Positions 27,160-36,814 are shown, numbered from the stretch's first letter. The stretch is 64,000 nucleotides of DNA from Sulfitobacter sp. F26204 (GCF_026410305.1 NZ_JAPMLQ010000001.1:496001-560000); one strand, 5' to 3'. The notes: a model not told the origin generated them from the letters alone. Program-made: numbers and translations.

Positions 27160-27273
27160 ATCTAAATACAGTAGATGTTGTCACCCACAGGCTTAGCAAC
27201 AGCTTGCCTTTGAAATCAAATGAATTGCGCCTTCTTGTGAAACCACTACCATAAGGATCCAGGAGGATGGCTC

Positions 27274-27663
27274 TTGGATACGGTGCTGCAAACGGCCTTA
27301 TTGTTGATGATATTGCTGCAGGTGAAACACCTGTTTGCTGATTTTTTCCTGCAGACGCCCCGCATGTTGTCAGGGCGTGGTGTCTATCTGCATCTGGGCC
27401 GCGCGGAACATGCGGTGCTGCATGCGATCTTGTCTTTTCTGGCTCTGATGCTGTTTGGCGCGTCCACGGCCTGCGCTGCCACGCTTTGCCTGCTGGAATG
27501 GATCATTCATTATCACATCGACTGGGCCAAGGGCCGCCATTCCGAAATCAAGAAGTACAGCCCGGCCGATGCAGGATACTGGCGTGCTTTTGGTGTGGAT
27601 CAACTGATGCACCAGATCACCTATGTTGCAATGATCTGGGCCTGGGCCAAATACGTTGCCTAA
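27274..27663 (+). CDS. DUF3307 family membrane protein
   Basis: This 129-residue protein has three to four hydrophobic helices and the DUF3307 pattern: HLFADFFLQTPRML near the N-terminus, HAVLHAILSF, and a late DQLMHQITYVAMIWAWA. Function is unknown. The start is TTG at 27274, fixed by a perfect AGGAGG 7 nt upstream; the nearer ATG at 27267 is out of frame. It is divergent from the ABC-like gene and followed by 256 bp in which I see no gene. Confidence 0.8.
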   Translation: MDTVLQTALLLMILLQVKHLFADFFLQTPRMLSGRGVYLHLGRAEHAVLHAILSFLALMLFGASTACAATLCLLEWIIHYHIDWAKGRHSEIKKYSPADAGYWRAFGVDQLMHQITYVAMIWAWAKYVA

Positions 27664-27919
27664 CACGTCGAATAGCGACTGACTCGCTCTGATCCTGCAA
27701 TACCCTCAAAATCACTGTTGCCTACTCACGAACAAACCATTTCCAGCCCTGCCATTGTAAGGCAAAAATATGGCCAATTTTGTTCAAATCGACATATTTT
27801 ACCGGATATAAACGAAATGCTTGAAGAGTGACTCTCAATTCTGGCAATTTCGGGGCAGTGGGTGCCGTGCTTGAATGGTAGCGCCAGTTCCGCTGGTTGT
27901 GAGTTGAGGTAAACCGCCA

Positions 27920-30070
27920 ATGTCATCTATGACGCTTTCAAATCTTCGGAAGACAGGCCAATTCGTATCTGGAGAAATGTTTGGCGCCAATGCGGTTTTC
28001 CAAGCGACCGATAGCGGCCTGCCGACGGCGGAATATACCGATGCGGCGGAAGTATTGGGCGTCCAGAACATTCGGTTCGGCGGTGGTCAGGCCGATCTGG
28101 ATCTGACGAAACCCAATGCGGCTGGGGCGTTACCTGTTCCGGGTGAAAATGCAATCAACATCGTTGAGATGACCAACGGCCAACTCTGTGCTGAATTGGT
28201 GACCTTTCTTGACTGGTGTTCGGCGGCAACTGCGAACGGTACACCCACCAAAGCTACGCTGATCATTCCGACCAAGCATCTGAACAGCACGGATTATGCC
28301 CTCTTCGCAGATCAGATAGAGGTTTTTGCAACCGCTGTCATGCTTCAATACGGCGATGTGATTTCAGCCTTTCAGATGGGCAATGAATACTGGGAGATGG
28401 GCGAAACCGCCTATGGCATCAAGGCATCACTGGGGGCCGAAGCACTGGGTCGCGGCATGGTAGCGGCCGGCGTGATCGGTGCGGACCAGCCTGATGTCCT
28501 GGTGCAGATGGGTACGGCCGGGAATATGGGGTCCGAATTTCCCGCAACACCTGGCGTTTCAGATTTTGCTGCCCGCAATCAGGCCGCCAACCACCAGATC
28601 ATTGACCAGCTAAGCGATGAAGCAATTGCCATCATAGATGGCGTGACCGAACATTATTACTACAATAAACAGGACTACACATTTGCCGACATCGACAACG
28701 GGGTCAAAAATATCAATAAGGATTATGAAATCTGGGCTGACCGTCTGAGCGATGATCTTGATTTGCACATCACCGAATGGAATGTGAAAACTACCGCTGA
28801 AGCACAGCACGGCATGGCCGCGGGATCCAGTATTGTAAAGCAATTCGAAAACATGATCGCCATCGGCGTGGATGGTGCCCATGTCTGGGCGCTGGACTAT
28901 CATTCGCGCACCGCCTTGACCTTGGATACCGATGAAGGTGTTCGGCTGGATGCGCAGGGGCGTTTGACCAATTCCGCCCAGGGCGCGGTTTTCGGTCTGA
29001 TGTCCGATGCTTTGGTCGGCAAGGAGTTGATCAAGACCAGTTTTGCCAATGCACTGCCTGACATCGCCGTTACTGCCTATGTCGATGCGCAGGAAATGGT
29101 ATTTTACATCACATCACGCAGTTTCGAGACAACCGCGTTTACATTGGATCTTGCTTCAAGATTGCCGACCTATGCGCCGGTCACCGGTGTTCAGATATCC
29201 ATGGATCTGAACAGCTCAAACGGCTTGCAATGGAAAGCTGGCGTCAAGGCCGATAGCGTGCAGATCAATGGGCAACCATATTTTTATAACGAACATGATG
29301 TTGATGTGATCCTGAACGACATGGTTTTTGCCGATGCCAGCCAGATCGCGTTAGAGTTGGACCCCTTTGAAGTGGTCGAGCTGACAGTCGCCCTCGGCGG
29401 GCCATCCGTGCCTTCCACAGCCGATCAACCAGACTCGATTGGGGCGGTTGACCACAGTCATTTCCGGGGCGACGACAGCGACAACATGATTCAGCTTTCG
29501 GACAACCTGACCAATGTCGACGGTGGCGCAGGGATCGATACCCTTGTCGTAAACCTCATGCGGGCAGAGGCGAGCCTCACTTTTGACAATTCCGGCAGCG
29601 CGGTCTTGTCAACCGCCAGATCCGCATCTCACGTCACGTTGAGCGACGTGGAGCGGATCAAATTTGTTGATGGCACACTCGCACTTGATGTCTCTGGGAA
29701 CAGCGGCCAGGCATATCGTCTCTATCAGGCCAGTTTCGATCGTACGCCGGATCAGGCTGGGCTTGAGTTCTGGATGAAGCAACTTGATAGTGGATCGCTT
29801 TCCCTGATCGACATTGCGGAAGAATTCCTGACATCCGCGGAATTTGCCGAGGCTTATGGTCAAAATGAAGCGTTGTACGACACACAGTTCATTGATCTTC
29901 TCTATGAAAACGTACTGGATAGATTGCCTGATGAGGCCGGATACGCATTTTGGCAATCGCAGGCAGCCCTCGATCTGACGCGCGAGCAAATGCTGGTTTC
30001 TTTTTCGGAGAGTGTTGAGAACAAGGCGAATGTGGCCCTCGAAATCAGCGATGGTATCTGGTTCGGCTAA
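27920..30070 (+). CDS. DUF4214 protein with N-terminal glycoside-hydrolase-like domain, probably exported by a type I system
   Basis: This 716-residue protein has no signal peptide. Residues about 1-370 look like a clan-A retaining glycosidase barrel: FGGG, a strand-4 Asn-Glu pair (MGNEYWEMG, Asn155-Glu156) as acid/base, and ITEWNVK with Glu286 as nucleophile. Residues about 370-490 are beta-rich. An RTX-like single repeat (DGGAGIDTL, about 535) precedes a DUF4214 region (about 597-705) with two copies of the xxNRxPDxxGxxFW-type motif. DUF4214 and RTX motifs occur in alphaproteobacterial type I substrates, so export without a Sec signal is likely. Substrate and precise GH family are unresolved. 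The ATG follows GAGG. Confidence 0.72.
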   Translation: MSSMTLSNLRKTGQFVSGEMFGANAVFQATDSGLPTAEYTDAAEVLGVQNIRFGGGQADLDLTKPNAAGALPVPGENAINIVEMTNGQLCAELVTFLDWCSAATANGTPTKATLIIPTKHLNSTDYALFADQIEVFATAVMLQYGDVISAFQMGNEYWEMGETAYGIKASLGAEALGRGMVAAGVIGADQPDVLVQMGTAGNMGSEFPATPGVSDFAARNQAANHQIIDQLSDEAIAIIDGVTEHYYYNKQDYTFADIDNGVKNINKDYEIWADRLSDDLDLHITEWNVKTTAEAQHGMAAGSSIVKQFENMIAIGVDGAHVWALDYHSRTALTLDTDEGVRLDAQGRLTNSAQGAVFGLMSDALVGKELIKTSFANALPDIAVTAYVDAQEMVFYITSRSFETTAFTLDLASRLPTYAPVTGVQISMDLNSSNGLQWKAGVKADSVQINGQPYFYNEHDVDVILNDMVFADASQIALELDPFEVVELTVALGGPSVPSTADQPDSIGAVDHSHFRGDDSDNMIQLSDNLTNVDGGAGIDTLVVNLMRAEASLTFDNSGSAVLSTARSASHVTLSDVERIKFVDGTLALDVSGNSGQAYRLYQASFDRTPDQAGLEFWMKQLDSGSLSLIDIAEEFLTSAEFAEAYGQNEALYDTQFIDLLYENVLDRLPDEAGYAFWQSQAALDLTREQMLVSFSESVENKANVALEISDGIWFG

Positions 30071-30380
30071 TCAAATGCCGGCGCTGGAAATGGCTTGAAA
30101 CCAGACGCGGTTCCACCGCGTAGTTTACCCCCCCCCTTTCAGATTTTTGCGTAATTGCTATTGACCCCTAGGGTGCGAACCCCGTGCGTACCGGGGTCCT
30201 GTCCGGCTGAGGCGATTGGCAGTCGGCTCCAGTTTTGCCCGCAAAAATTCGCCTTGTCTGAGTGCCAGAATCGTTCCACCCTGAGCAGGCTATTTTGGGG
30301 CGTTTATTTTCCGAGCTGTCGACCGCGCTTTTTACTCCTCCTTTATTGCCCGAGACTATTCGTTCAAAAGGAATTCGCAT
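30071..30380. other. Intergenic region upstream of the subtilase, with hairpins and a C9 tract
   Basis: The 310 bp hold no gene I can support. ACGCGG-TTCCA-CCGCGT (30105-30121) is a 6-bp hairpin just after the DUF4214 stop and may end that transcript, though no T-run follows. A run of nine C occurs at 30128-30136. ACCCCG-TGCGTAC-CGGGGT (30179-30197) is a second hairpin. The subtilase ribosome-binding site AAAAGGAA lies at the right end. A promoter is expected but no clear -35/-10 pair was found. Confidence 0.4.
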
Positions 30381-33300
30381 ATGCTGAGCAGCGCCGAAAT
30401 CATTGCCCGCTATTATGTAGGCTACTACAATCGTGCGCCTGATCCGCTTGGCTTCGCCTTCTGGATCAATGCCTACAATGAAGGAGTAGCAACGCTCGAC
30501 ATCGCGAATTTCTTTGCTGATCAGGCAGAAACGCGCGCGCTTTATCCCTATTTTTCTGATCCGGCCACTTCGACGCCAGAGGCTTTTATCACCTCGATCT
30601 ACCAAAATCTTTTCAACCGCGATCCCGACGGGGCAGGCGCGGCGTTCTGGCTTGATGCTTTGACCACCGGCGCGGTGAACACGGGCCAGATGATCGAAGC
30701 AATCATCGGCGGCGCGACAACCAATCCCGATTTGGCAGTGGTTCGCAACAAGGTGAGCGCAGGGATCTATTGGGAAGATCAGGCCAATAATTTTACTAAT
30801 TTTGAATATTCCCAAACAGCGGCGGAATCGGCAACCACCATACTGGATATTGTCACCGACAAAACCGCCAGCCTCACGGAGTCCCGTGCCCAGACCAACA
30901 AGTTTTTTGCCACTCTGACAGAGGACAAGGGTACGCCCGACGACGGGCTGACAAATGATGGCAATGAAGAAGACAAGATTGGCCTGTCCGATCAGGGCCC
31001 CTTGTCAGAACAGATAGCTTCAGAGGATGAGATCGGCCTGTCGACGTCGCAATCGGCAGATGTCCTGAACCTGACGGCGTTTCGCAATGATGGACGGTTT
31101 TCGGGGATTGACGGGCAAGGGGGCACGGTGGTTGTGATCGACACCGGCATTGACCTGAACCATCAGGCGTTTGGCCCCGACGCGGATGACAACGGCGTTG
31201 CGGACAGAATAATCTATGCGCGTGATTTTACCAGCGAAGGTGATGGCACCGCCAATGATGTCCAAAGCCACGGATCACATGTGGCATCCATCATCGGATC
31301 GTCCGAAGTGGGCTATCTTGGCGTTGCGCCCGGTGTGAATATTGTCGCCTTGCAGGCGCTCGACAATGGCGGTAGCGGCACCTCACGCAGCATAGAAGAC
31401 AGCCTCAGATGGGTCATCGACAACGCCGAAGCGCTGAACATTGTCGCTGTGAACATGTCGTTAGGTACTGATGAAAACGTGAACATTCAAACGGTGCACC
31501 CTGTCTATGGCGATGAATTGCGGTTCCTGGACAACCAATTGGGGGTGACGACCGTTGTTGCTGCAGGAAACTCCTATGAACTTTACGAATTTGAGGGGGC
31601 GACGCCCCTGGCAGCAGACCCCTACACGCTCGCGATCGGGGCCGTTGGCGGTCAAGTAATTTCAAGCGGCGACATTGCGGCCTTTTCACAGCGTTCCGCC
31701 GATATTCCGACGATTTTCGCACCGGGCGTAGGTATCAATGCCGCAATCCCGGGCGGTGGTGCAGCACATAAAACCGGCACCAGCATGGCTGCGCCACATG
31801 TGGCAGGTATGGTCGCGCTGGCTCAGCAACTTGCGCAACAGGAATTGGGGCGATTCCTGTCATCGGGAGAAATGCGCCAGTTGCTGACGCTAACCGGCAC
31901 CCGTTTCGTCGATGATGCAAATCCTGATGACCGTGTTTTCAACACCGGCGCTGAATATGGGCGTGTCGATATGTTTGAAATGGGGTTGGCGATCCTTGAA
32001 CTGGCAGGTAGCGGTGGCTCGTTGCCCCCGTCTGACCCTGAAACTCTGCCGCGCAACGGGGACACCATTCCAGACTCTATAGCCACAGATGCCAGAATTG
32101 CAGTAGATGGATTTCTGCAAAGCACTGTCAATTACGGAGGCGACCTTGATTATTTCGCGGTTTCGCTGGAGGCGGGGACCTATGAGATTTCACTGAATGG
32201 AGCGGCCACAAACAGCGGTACCCTCAGCGATCCGGTGCTGACACTGTTGTCGGGGTCGGGGGCGTTTTTGGCCACCAATGATGATGGGGGCACGGGTCTG
32301 AATGCGCTGATCGCATTCACTGTCAGCACAGGCGGGGAATATTACATCAGCGCAGGCGCTTATGGATCAGCAACCGGCAGTTATGAACTGGCGGTTGTTC
32401 AGACCGGCGGACACGACAGTGAAATCGGCGATACGGCTGCAACAGCCAGCCTTCTCACCATCGGTCAGCCCGTCACAAACGCGCTGGAATTCGGCGCAGA
32501 CCGCGACTGGTTTGCGATCGATCTTACGGCTGGTCAAACCTATGTTTTTGACATGGTTGGTGGCACTTTGGCAGATCCATTTCTGTTCTTGTACAACGCA
32601 GATGGATCTGCGGTGGGTGCCAATGATGACGGCGGCGCGGGGCAAGATGCCAGTCTGGAATTCACCGCAAACCGTTCAGGAACCCATTACCTTTCGGCAG
32701 AGGCCTATTCGAACGCAATGACCGGAACCTATACTCTGTCGGTGGCATCATTGGGCAGTGGCAGTGACGATTTTGCCGATAACATCAGTACAACGGGCGT
32801 CCTGATTGCCGAAGGTGGTGCCGCCACAGGCAGGTTAGAACAAAGCGGTGACAGCGATTGGTTTCGCGTCGATGTACAAGGCAATACCACCTATGATTTC
32901 CGGCTTGTCGGCACCGGAGGCACCGATACATTGGGAGACCCCTATCTCTACCTGTACGATTCAACTGGAGGGCTGATTGGCTCTGACGATGATGGCGGTG
33001 AGGGGCTGACTTCACTCATCAGCTACAGCACCAGCACAAACCACACGATCTATTTGGCCGCTGATGCATTTGGGTCCTCGGCGACCGGGGCATACAGGCT
33101 TGAGGCGACGGTAACTTCCCGCACGCAGGTTGATATCGCGGGTGACACCACTACCACTGCGACGCTCGCACCGGGACAATCGATCTTGGGCGCATTGGAA
33201 ACCCCCGGAGATGCGGACTGGTATGTCGTTAACGTAAACGCGGGGCAGACCTATGACTTTAGCCTAAGCAGAAGCGGCCTTGACCCGATCAACGATCCCT

Positions 33301-33893
33301 ATCTGATCTTGTTGGATGGGTCCGGTAACCTCATTGGTATCGACGATGATGGCGGTGAGGGGCTGAATGCCATGTTGTCCTTTCAGGCTCATGCAAATGG
33401 TCGCGTATTTGTCTCGGCCGAAGCCTTTGATCTGGAAAATGACGCAGGCACATATGAAATAAGTTTGGCGTCAACACCGTTTGGCAATGTGGATACCCCG
33501 TCAAACACATCTACCACCGTTGGGATTGCGCCGGGCCAATCGTTGATTGGTACGTTGGATGGTCCGGGTGACACAGATTGGTATTTCCTCGATATTGTCG
33601 CAGGCCAGAGTTACCAGATTGATCTGACGCGCGGCGGTTCCGCCCCGATCGTCGATCCCTTTCTAGTGATTTTTGATGGTGCGGGTGCCTTTGTCCTATC
33701 CGATGACGATGGAGGCAACGGCCTGGACGCCCATTTGGCCATCACGGCCAACACAACCGGCCGTATCTATCTTTCTGCCGAAGCCTATGACATAAACAAC
33801 GATCTCGGGACTTACGAATTAAGTGTTTTGCAAGGGGTTAGTACGACCTCACTGCAGGGCGTGTCGCATGGTTCCAGTGGTCTGTATGAATAG
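30381..33893 (+). CDS. Secreted-type subtilisin-like protease with N-terminal DUF4214 and five PPC repeats
   Basis: This 1170-residue S8 peptidase is organised as two DUF4214-type units (about 5-110), a linker rich in acidic residues (180-225), the subtilase domain (about 240-545) and five beta-sandwich PPC (pre-peptidase C-terminal) domains (about 554-1152). The catalytic triad is intact: Asp254 (VVVIDTGID), His297 (QSHGSHVAS) and Ser468 (TGTSMAAPHVAG), with oxyanion Asn397 (VVAAGN). There is no Sec signal or prodomain at the N-terminus. Export, if any, must rely on another route, and the DUF4214 units shared with the upstream protein are the likely tag. The ATG has AAAAGGAA upstream. The stop overlaps the next ATG by 8 nt. 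Confidence 0.85.
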   Translation: MLSSAEIIARYYVGYYNRAPDPLGFAFWINAYNEGVATLDIANFFADQAETRALYPYFSDPATSTPEAFITSIYQNLFNRDPDGAGAAFWLDALTTGAVNTGQMIEAIIGGATTNPDLAVVRNKVSAGIYWEDQANNFTNFEYSQTAAESATTILDIVTDKTASLTESRAQTNKFFATLTEDKGTPDDGLTNDGNEEDKIGLSDQGPLSEQIASEDEIGLSTSQSADVLNLTAFRNDGRFSGIDGQGGTVVVIDTGIDLNHQAFGPDADDNGVADRIIYARDFTSEGDGTANDVQSHGSHVASIIGSSEVGYLGVAPGVNIVALQALDNGGSGTSRSIEDSLRWVIDNAEALNIVAVNMSLGTDENVNIQTVHPVYGDELRFLDNQLGVTTVVAAGNSYELYEFEGATPLAADPYTLAIGAVGGQVISSGDIAAFSQRSADIPTIFAPGVGINAAIPGGGAAHKTGTSMAAPHVAGMVALAQQLAQQELGRFLSSGEMRQLLTLTGTRFVDDANPDDRVFNTGAEYGRVDMFEMGLAILELAGSGGSLPPSDPETLPRNGDTIPDSIATDARIAVDGFLQSTVNYGGDLDYFAVSLEAGTYEISLNGAATNSGTLSDPVLTLLSGSGAFLATNDDGGTGLNALIAFTVSTGGEYYISAGAYGSATGSYELAVVQTGGHDSEIGDTAATASLLTIGQPVTNALEFGADRDWFAIDLTAGQTYVFDMVGGTLADPFLFLYNADGSAVGANDDGGAGQDASLEFTANRSGTHYLSAEAYSNAMTGTYTLSVASLGSGSDDFADNISTTGVLIAEGGAATGRLEQSGDSDWFRVDVQGNTTYDFRLVGTGGTDTLGDPYLYLYDSTGGLIGSDDDGGEGLTSLISYSTSTNHTIYLAADAFGSSATGAYRLEATVTSRTQVDIAGDTTTTATLAPGQSILGALETPGDADWYVVNVNAGQTYDFSLSRSGLDPINDPYLILLDGSGNLIGIDDDGGEGLNAMLSFQAHANGRVFVSAEAFDLENDAGTYEISLASTPFGNVDTPSNTSTTVGIAPGQSLIGTLDGPGDTDWYFLDIVAGQSYQIDLTRGGSAPIVDPFLVIFDGAGAFVLSDDDGGNGLDAHLAITANTTGRIYLSAEAYDINNDLGTYELSVLQGVSTTSLQGVSHGSSGLYE
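32040..33836 (+). repeat. Five tandem PPC-domain repeats in the subtilase
   Basis: Each copy is 115-120 residues and contains a D-x-DWF/Y strand, the motif DP(F/Y)L-L-(Y/F/L)(N/D), a DDGG turn and a closing AEA(Y/F)-TGxYxLSV strand. Approximate residues are 554-675, 678-792, 794-913, 914-1031 and 1034-1152. The copies have diverged at DNA level, so this is an old duplication rather than a recombinogenic repeat. Confidence 0.75.
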
Positions 33894-34332
33894 ACGGGCT
33901 ACAACTTTGGGTGGCTGTTTTGCCATGTTGATGACGGGCTGCACACCGGCTTTCGTGCCGATGGCTCAAGGCATTGATCTTGCGACATTGGATGAAGGGT
34001 TCTTTATGTCCGAACAGAAAACCGTGCCATCCAGATCGGGAACGGTTTCGGTCGATGGAGCAACGCTGGAATGGACAGTGGCAAATTCTGTCCTGAACTA
34101 CAAAATCGCGGTCGAGGTTGTGAATGCCTGTTACAAGGCAGGGCCGTTGACGGTTGAATTTGCCGAAGGGCTTGTTGTTTTGAATGCGGCCCTTGCCTAT
34201 GAAAAAACAATCTGTGCGCAAGTCTTGCAACAGGTCACCTATGAGGGGAGTCACGAGGTCCCGACAGAGAGCTTTGCAGTGGTTGCACATGTTCATGATG
34301 AACGAAGCGGACGTATTACCCAGATCAAATAG
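33886..34332 (+). CDS. Small putative lipoprotein coupled to the subtilase
   Basis: This 148-residue protein has a lipoprotein signal (MNRRATTLGGCFAMLMTGC, lipobox LMTGC, lipidated Cys19), then a beta-rich domain with two further cysteines (NACYKAG and KTICAQ) that could pair in the periplasm. I do not recognise the family. The ATG at 33886 lies inside the last codons of the subtilase (8-nt overlap), so the two are co-translated; a role as a periplasmic partner or inhibitor is possible but unproven. The open frame runs further upstream inside the subtilase without a signal sequence, which is why 33886 is chosen. Confidence 0.65.
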   Translation: MNRRATTLGGCFAMLMTGCTPAFVPMAQGIDLATLDEGFFMSEQKTVPSRSGTVSVDGATLEWTVANSVLNYKIAVEVVNACYKAGPLTVEFAEGLVVLNAALAYEKTICAQVLQQVTYEGSHEVPTESFAVVAHVHDERSGRITQIK

Positions 34333-34340
34333 TGATGCGC

Positions 34341-35468
34341 CTATACCTGTCCAAGGCGGCTGGGGCCGACCGTTTCGGGATCAAACCCCTGATCGGTAAT
34401 ATAGGCAGGTATCTGACGACCAAGGATCTGCGCCGCGGCAACTTCTGCCAACGCGGGCGCAGACTGTATGCCATATCCGCCCTGTCCGGCGAGCCAGTAA
34501 AAACCATTCACAGAACCCGAAAACCCCGCCACCGGTGCCCCGTCCGGAACAAAACTGCGCAGTCCTGCCCATTTGTTTTCGATCCGGCGCACCTGTAGGT
34601 CAAAAGCGGTTTCAATCCGGTCCACACAAATCGCCACATCCAGTTCATCTGGCTGCGCATCACAGGGATCGCTTGGTGTTGCATCTGCGGGCGATACCAG
34701 CAGCCGTCCTGCGTCCGGTTTCAGGTAGAATTGTTCCTGCACATCAATGGTAATCGGGTAGTCGCCTATGGCCATCTTGTCAGGCGCAGCAATGATCAGG
34801 GCGGTCCGGCGCTTGGGTGTCAGACCGATGTGTTCGGCCCCCGCCCCTTGGCCAATCATACCTGCCCAGGCCCCTGCCGCGTTCACAAGGATTTCGGCAC
34901 GTATGTCACTGTGTCTGGTTTCAATCTGCCAAGGGTCGCTTTGGGTGATCTTTTGTGCTTCGGCATTGGTGATCAATATTCCGCCCGCCTCTTTGAACTG
35001 ACGCAAGAACCCCTGGTGCAAGGCGCTCACCTCGATGTCCTGTCCGGCTGTATCAACGAGGGCAGCCTGAGCATAGTTGCTGCGCACCAGCGGGTTCAGG
35101 GCGCGCAAACCTGCTTCATCGACAATGCGAACGGTGTCGGTTTTGACTTCGCCTTCCAGCTGATGCAGCGCCGTCAACTGGTCGGCGCGCGCGATCATCA
35201 TCATGGTGCGCGGCGTAAAGAGAGGGGTGTCGCTAAATCCATCCGGCGGGTTGGTGAAAAACGCTTTGGAGGCGCGGGTCAATGCACGGATCGGGGCGGG
35301 GCCATAGCTGGGGGCATAGACAGCGGCTGAACGACCGGTGGTGTGATACCCTGGCTGGCTTTCCATTTCCAACAGGGCGATGCGCTTGCCTGCCTGGGCC
35401 AGATAGGCGGCGACCGATGCGCCCGCGATGCCCGCACCGATCACGGCGATGTCGAATTCCTGTGCCAT
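34341..35468 (-). CDS. FAD-dependent oxidoreductase (DAO family)
   Basis: This 375-residue flavoprotein has the FAD motif IAVIGAGIAGASVAAYLAQAG at residues 6-26, Glu34 at the end of strand 2 (ALLEMESQPG) and the TTGRSAAVY segment of glycine/D-amino-acid-oxidase-like enzymes. It ends with FYWLAGQGGYGIQSAPALAE. Substrate is unknown; sarcosine, D-2-hydroxyacid and D-amino-acid oxidation all occur in this family. It converges on the lipoprotein gene and is separated from leuB by a strong terminator. Confidence 0.8.
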   Translation of the reverse strand: MAQEFDIAVIGAGIAGASVAAYLAQAGKRIALLEMESQPGYHTTGRSAAVYAPSYGPAPIRALTRASKAFFTNPPDGFSDTPLFTPRTMMMIARADQLTALHQLEGEVKTDTVRIVDEAGLRALNPLVRSNYAQAALVDTAGQDIEVSALHQGFLRQFKEAGGILITNAEAQKITQSDPWQIETRHSDIRAEILVNAAGAWAGMIGQGAGAEHIGLTPKRRTALIIAAPDKMAIGDYPITIDVQEQFYLKPDAGRLLVSPADATPSDPCDAQPDELDVAICVDRIETAFDLQVRRIENKWAGLRSFVPDGAPVAGFSGSVNGFYWLAGQGGYGIQSAPALAEVAAAQILGRQIPAYITDQGFDPETVGPSRLGQV

Positions 35469-35580
35469 GGCATCCTCGATGAAAGTTTCCCGGTGTTCTG
35501 ACCTTCATTTGCTACGCTGGATCCGCCTTTGGCAAGCATGAGGATCTCGCTACGATCAAAGGTAATTGGCCAACAACGAG

Positions 35581-35618
35581 ATCAGGCCGCAAGTTCCGAT
35601 TGGAACTTGCGGCCTGAT
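35581..35618 (-). terminator. Terminator hairpin downstream of leuB
   Basis: A perfect 17-bp stem (arms 35581-35597 and 35602-35618, loop GATT) starts 22 nt beyond the leuB stop. There is no long T-run on the minus strand, but stem strength and position make a terminator the best reading. Confidence 0.7.
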
Positions 35619-35640
35619 CCTTCCAATTCGCGGACTTGGT

Positions 35641-36747
35641 TTACAGGCTGGCTTCCAGAGCGGCGAGGATAGCATCGCCCATGTCTGTCGTACTGATCGG
35701 TGTGCCGCCTTCCGGGCCCATCAGGTCAGCTGTCCGCGCACCGTCGGCCAATACCTTTTCAACAGCGCTTTCCAGACGGGTGGCTTCTGCGCCCTGATCA
35801 AAGGAATAGCGCAGTGCCATGGCAAAGCTGAGAATACAGGCAATGGGATTTGCCTTTCCCTGTCCGGCAATGTCCGGAGCAGAGCCGTGAACCGGTTCAT
35901 ACATTGCTTTGGGGCGGCCCTCGGCATTGGGGGCACCAAGGGACGCAGAAGGCAACATGCCAAGCGAGCCGGTCAGCATCGCAGCACAATCAGACAGGAT
36001 GTCACCAAAGAGGTTGTCGGTGACGATAACGTCAAACTGCTTGGGCGCGCGAACCAATTGCATTGCACCATTATCTGCGTACATGTGGGACAACTCGACA
36101 TCGGGGTAATCTTCGTCGTGAACCTTTTGCACGACTTCGCGCCACAGGATGCCGGATTCCATCACGTTGGCTTTTTCCATTGAACAAACCTTGTTGCTGC
36201 GACGGCGTGCCAGTTCAAATGCAGAGCGCGCAACGCGGTCGATCTCTGATTCCGTATAACGCTGGGTGTTTATTCCTACACGTTCGTTGCCCTCTTCAAT
36301 GATGCCACGGGGCTCACCGAAATAGACCCCGGAGGTCAGTTCGCGTACGATCATGATGTCGAGGCCTGCAACCAATTCGCGCTTGAGCGAAGAGAAATCG
36401 GCCAGCGCATCAAAGCACTGTGCAGGCCGTAGGTTTGAAAACAGGTCCATTTCCTTGCGCAGGCGCAGCAGGCCGCGTTCTGGTTTCACGCTGAAATCAA
36501 GGTCATCGTATTTCGGGCCACCGACGGCACCCAGCAGGACAGCGTCCACCTCCAGAGCGCGCGCCATGGTGTCGTCATGTAGTGGGGTACCGTGCTTGTC
36601 ATAGGCCGCGCCACCGACAAGATCATGCTCAACATCAAAGGGCAGGTCGCGCTTGGCACCGAACCAGTCGATGATACGGGTTACCTGACCCATGACTTCG
36701 GGGCCGATGCCGTCACCGGCAAGGATAAGAAGGGTTGGGTTGGCCAT
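35641..36747 (-). CDS. leuB: 3-isopropylmalate dehydrogenase
   Basis: This 368-residue enzyme catalyses oxidative decarboxylation of 3-isopropylmalate in leucine synthesis. Family marks include [28 protein letters not shown]-type ([21 protein letters not shown]), the catalytic [14 protein letters not shown], the metal site [10 protein letters not shown] and [12 protein letters not shown]. The start at 36747 is fixed by AAGGAG upstream; an ATG 18 nt earlier overlaps that site. It is separated from leuD-leuC by two unrelated genes. Confidence 0.96.
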   Translation of the reverse strand: MANPTLLILAGDGIGPEVMGQVTRIIDWFGAKRDLPFDVEHDLVGGAAYDKHGTPLHDDTMARALEVDAVLLGAVGGPKYDDLDFSVKPERGLLRLRKEMDLFSNLRPAQCFDALADFSSLKRELVAGLDIMIVRELTSGVYFGEPRGIIEEGNERVGINTQRYTESEIDRVARSAFELARRRSNKVCSMEKANVMESGILWREVVQKVHDEDYPDVELSHMYADNGAMQLVRAPKQFDVIVTDNLFGDILSDCAAMLTGSLGMLPSASLGAPNAEGRPKAMYEPVHGSAPDIAGQGKANPIACILSFAMALRYSFDQGAEATRLESAVEKVLADGARTADLMGPEGGTPISTTDMGDAILAALEASL

Positions 36748-36814
36748 AGGGCGCTCCTTGAACATATATGTATTGGGCGGACGTAGCCTGATGGGCTCTG
36801 AGGGTCAAGAACGC

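Noticed and set aside
32040-33836. Recombinogenic DNA repeat array
   Set aside because: The repeats are protein-level PPC domains with diverged codons, so they do not form near-identical DNA repeats.
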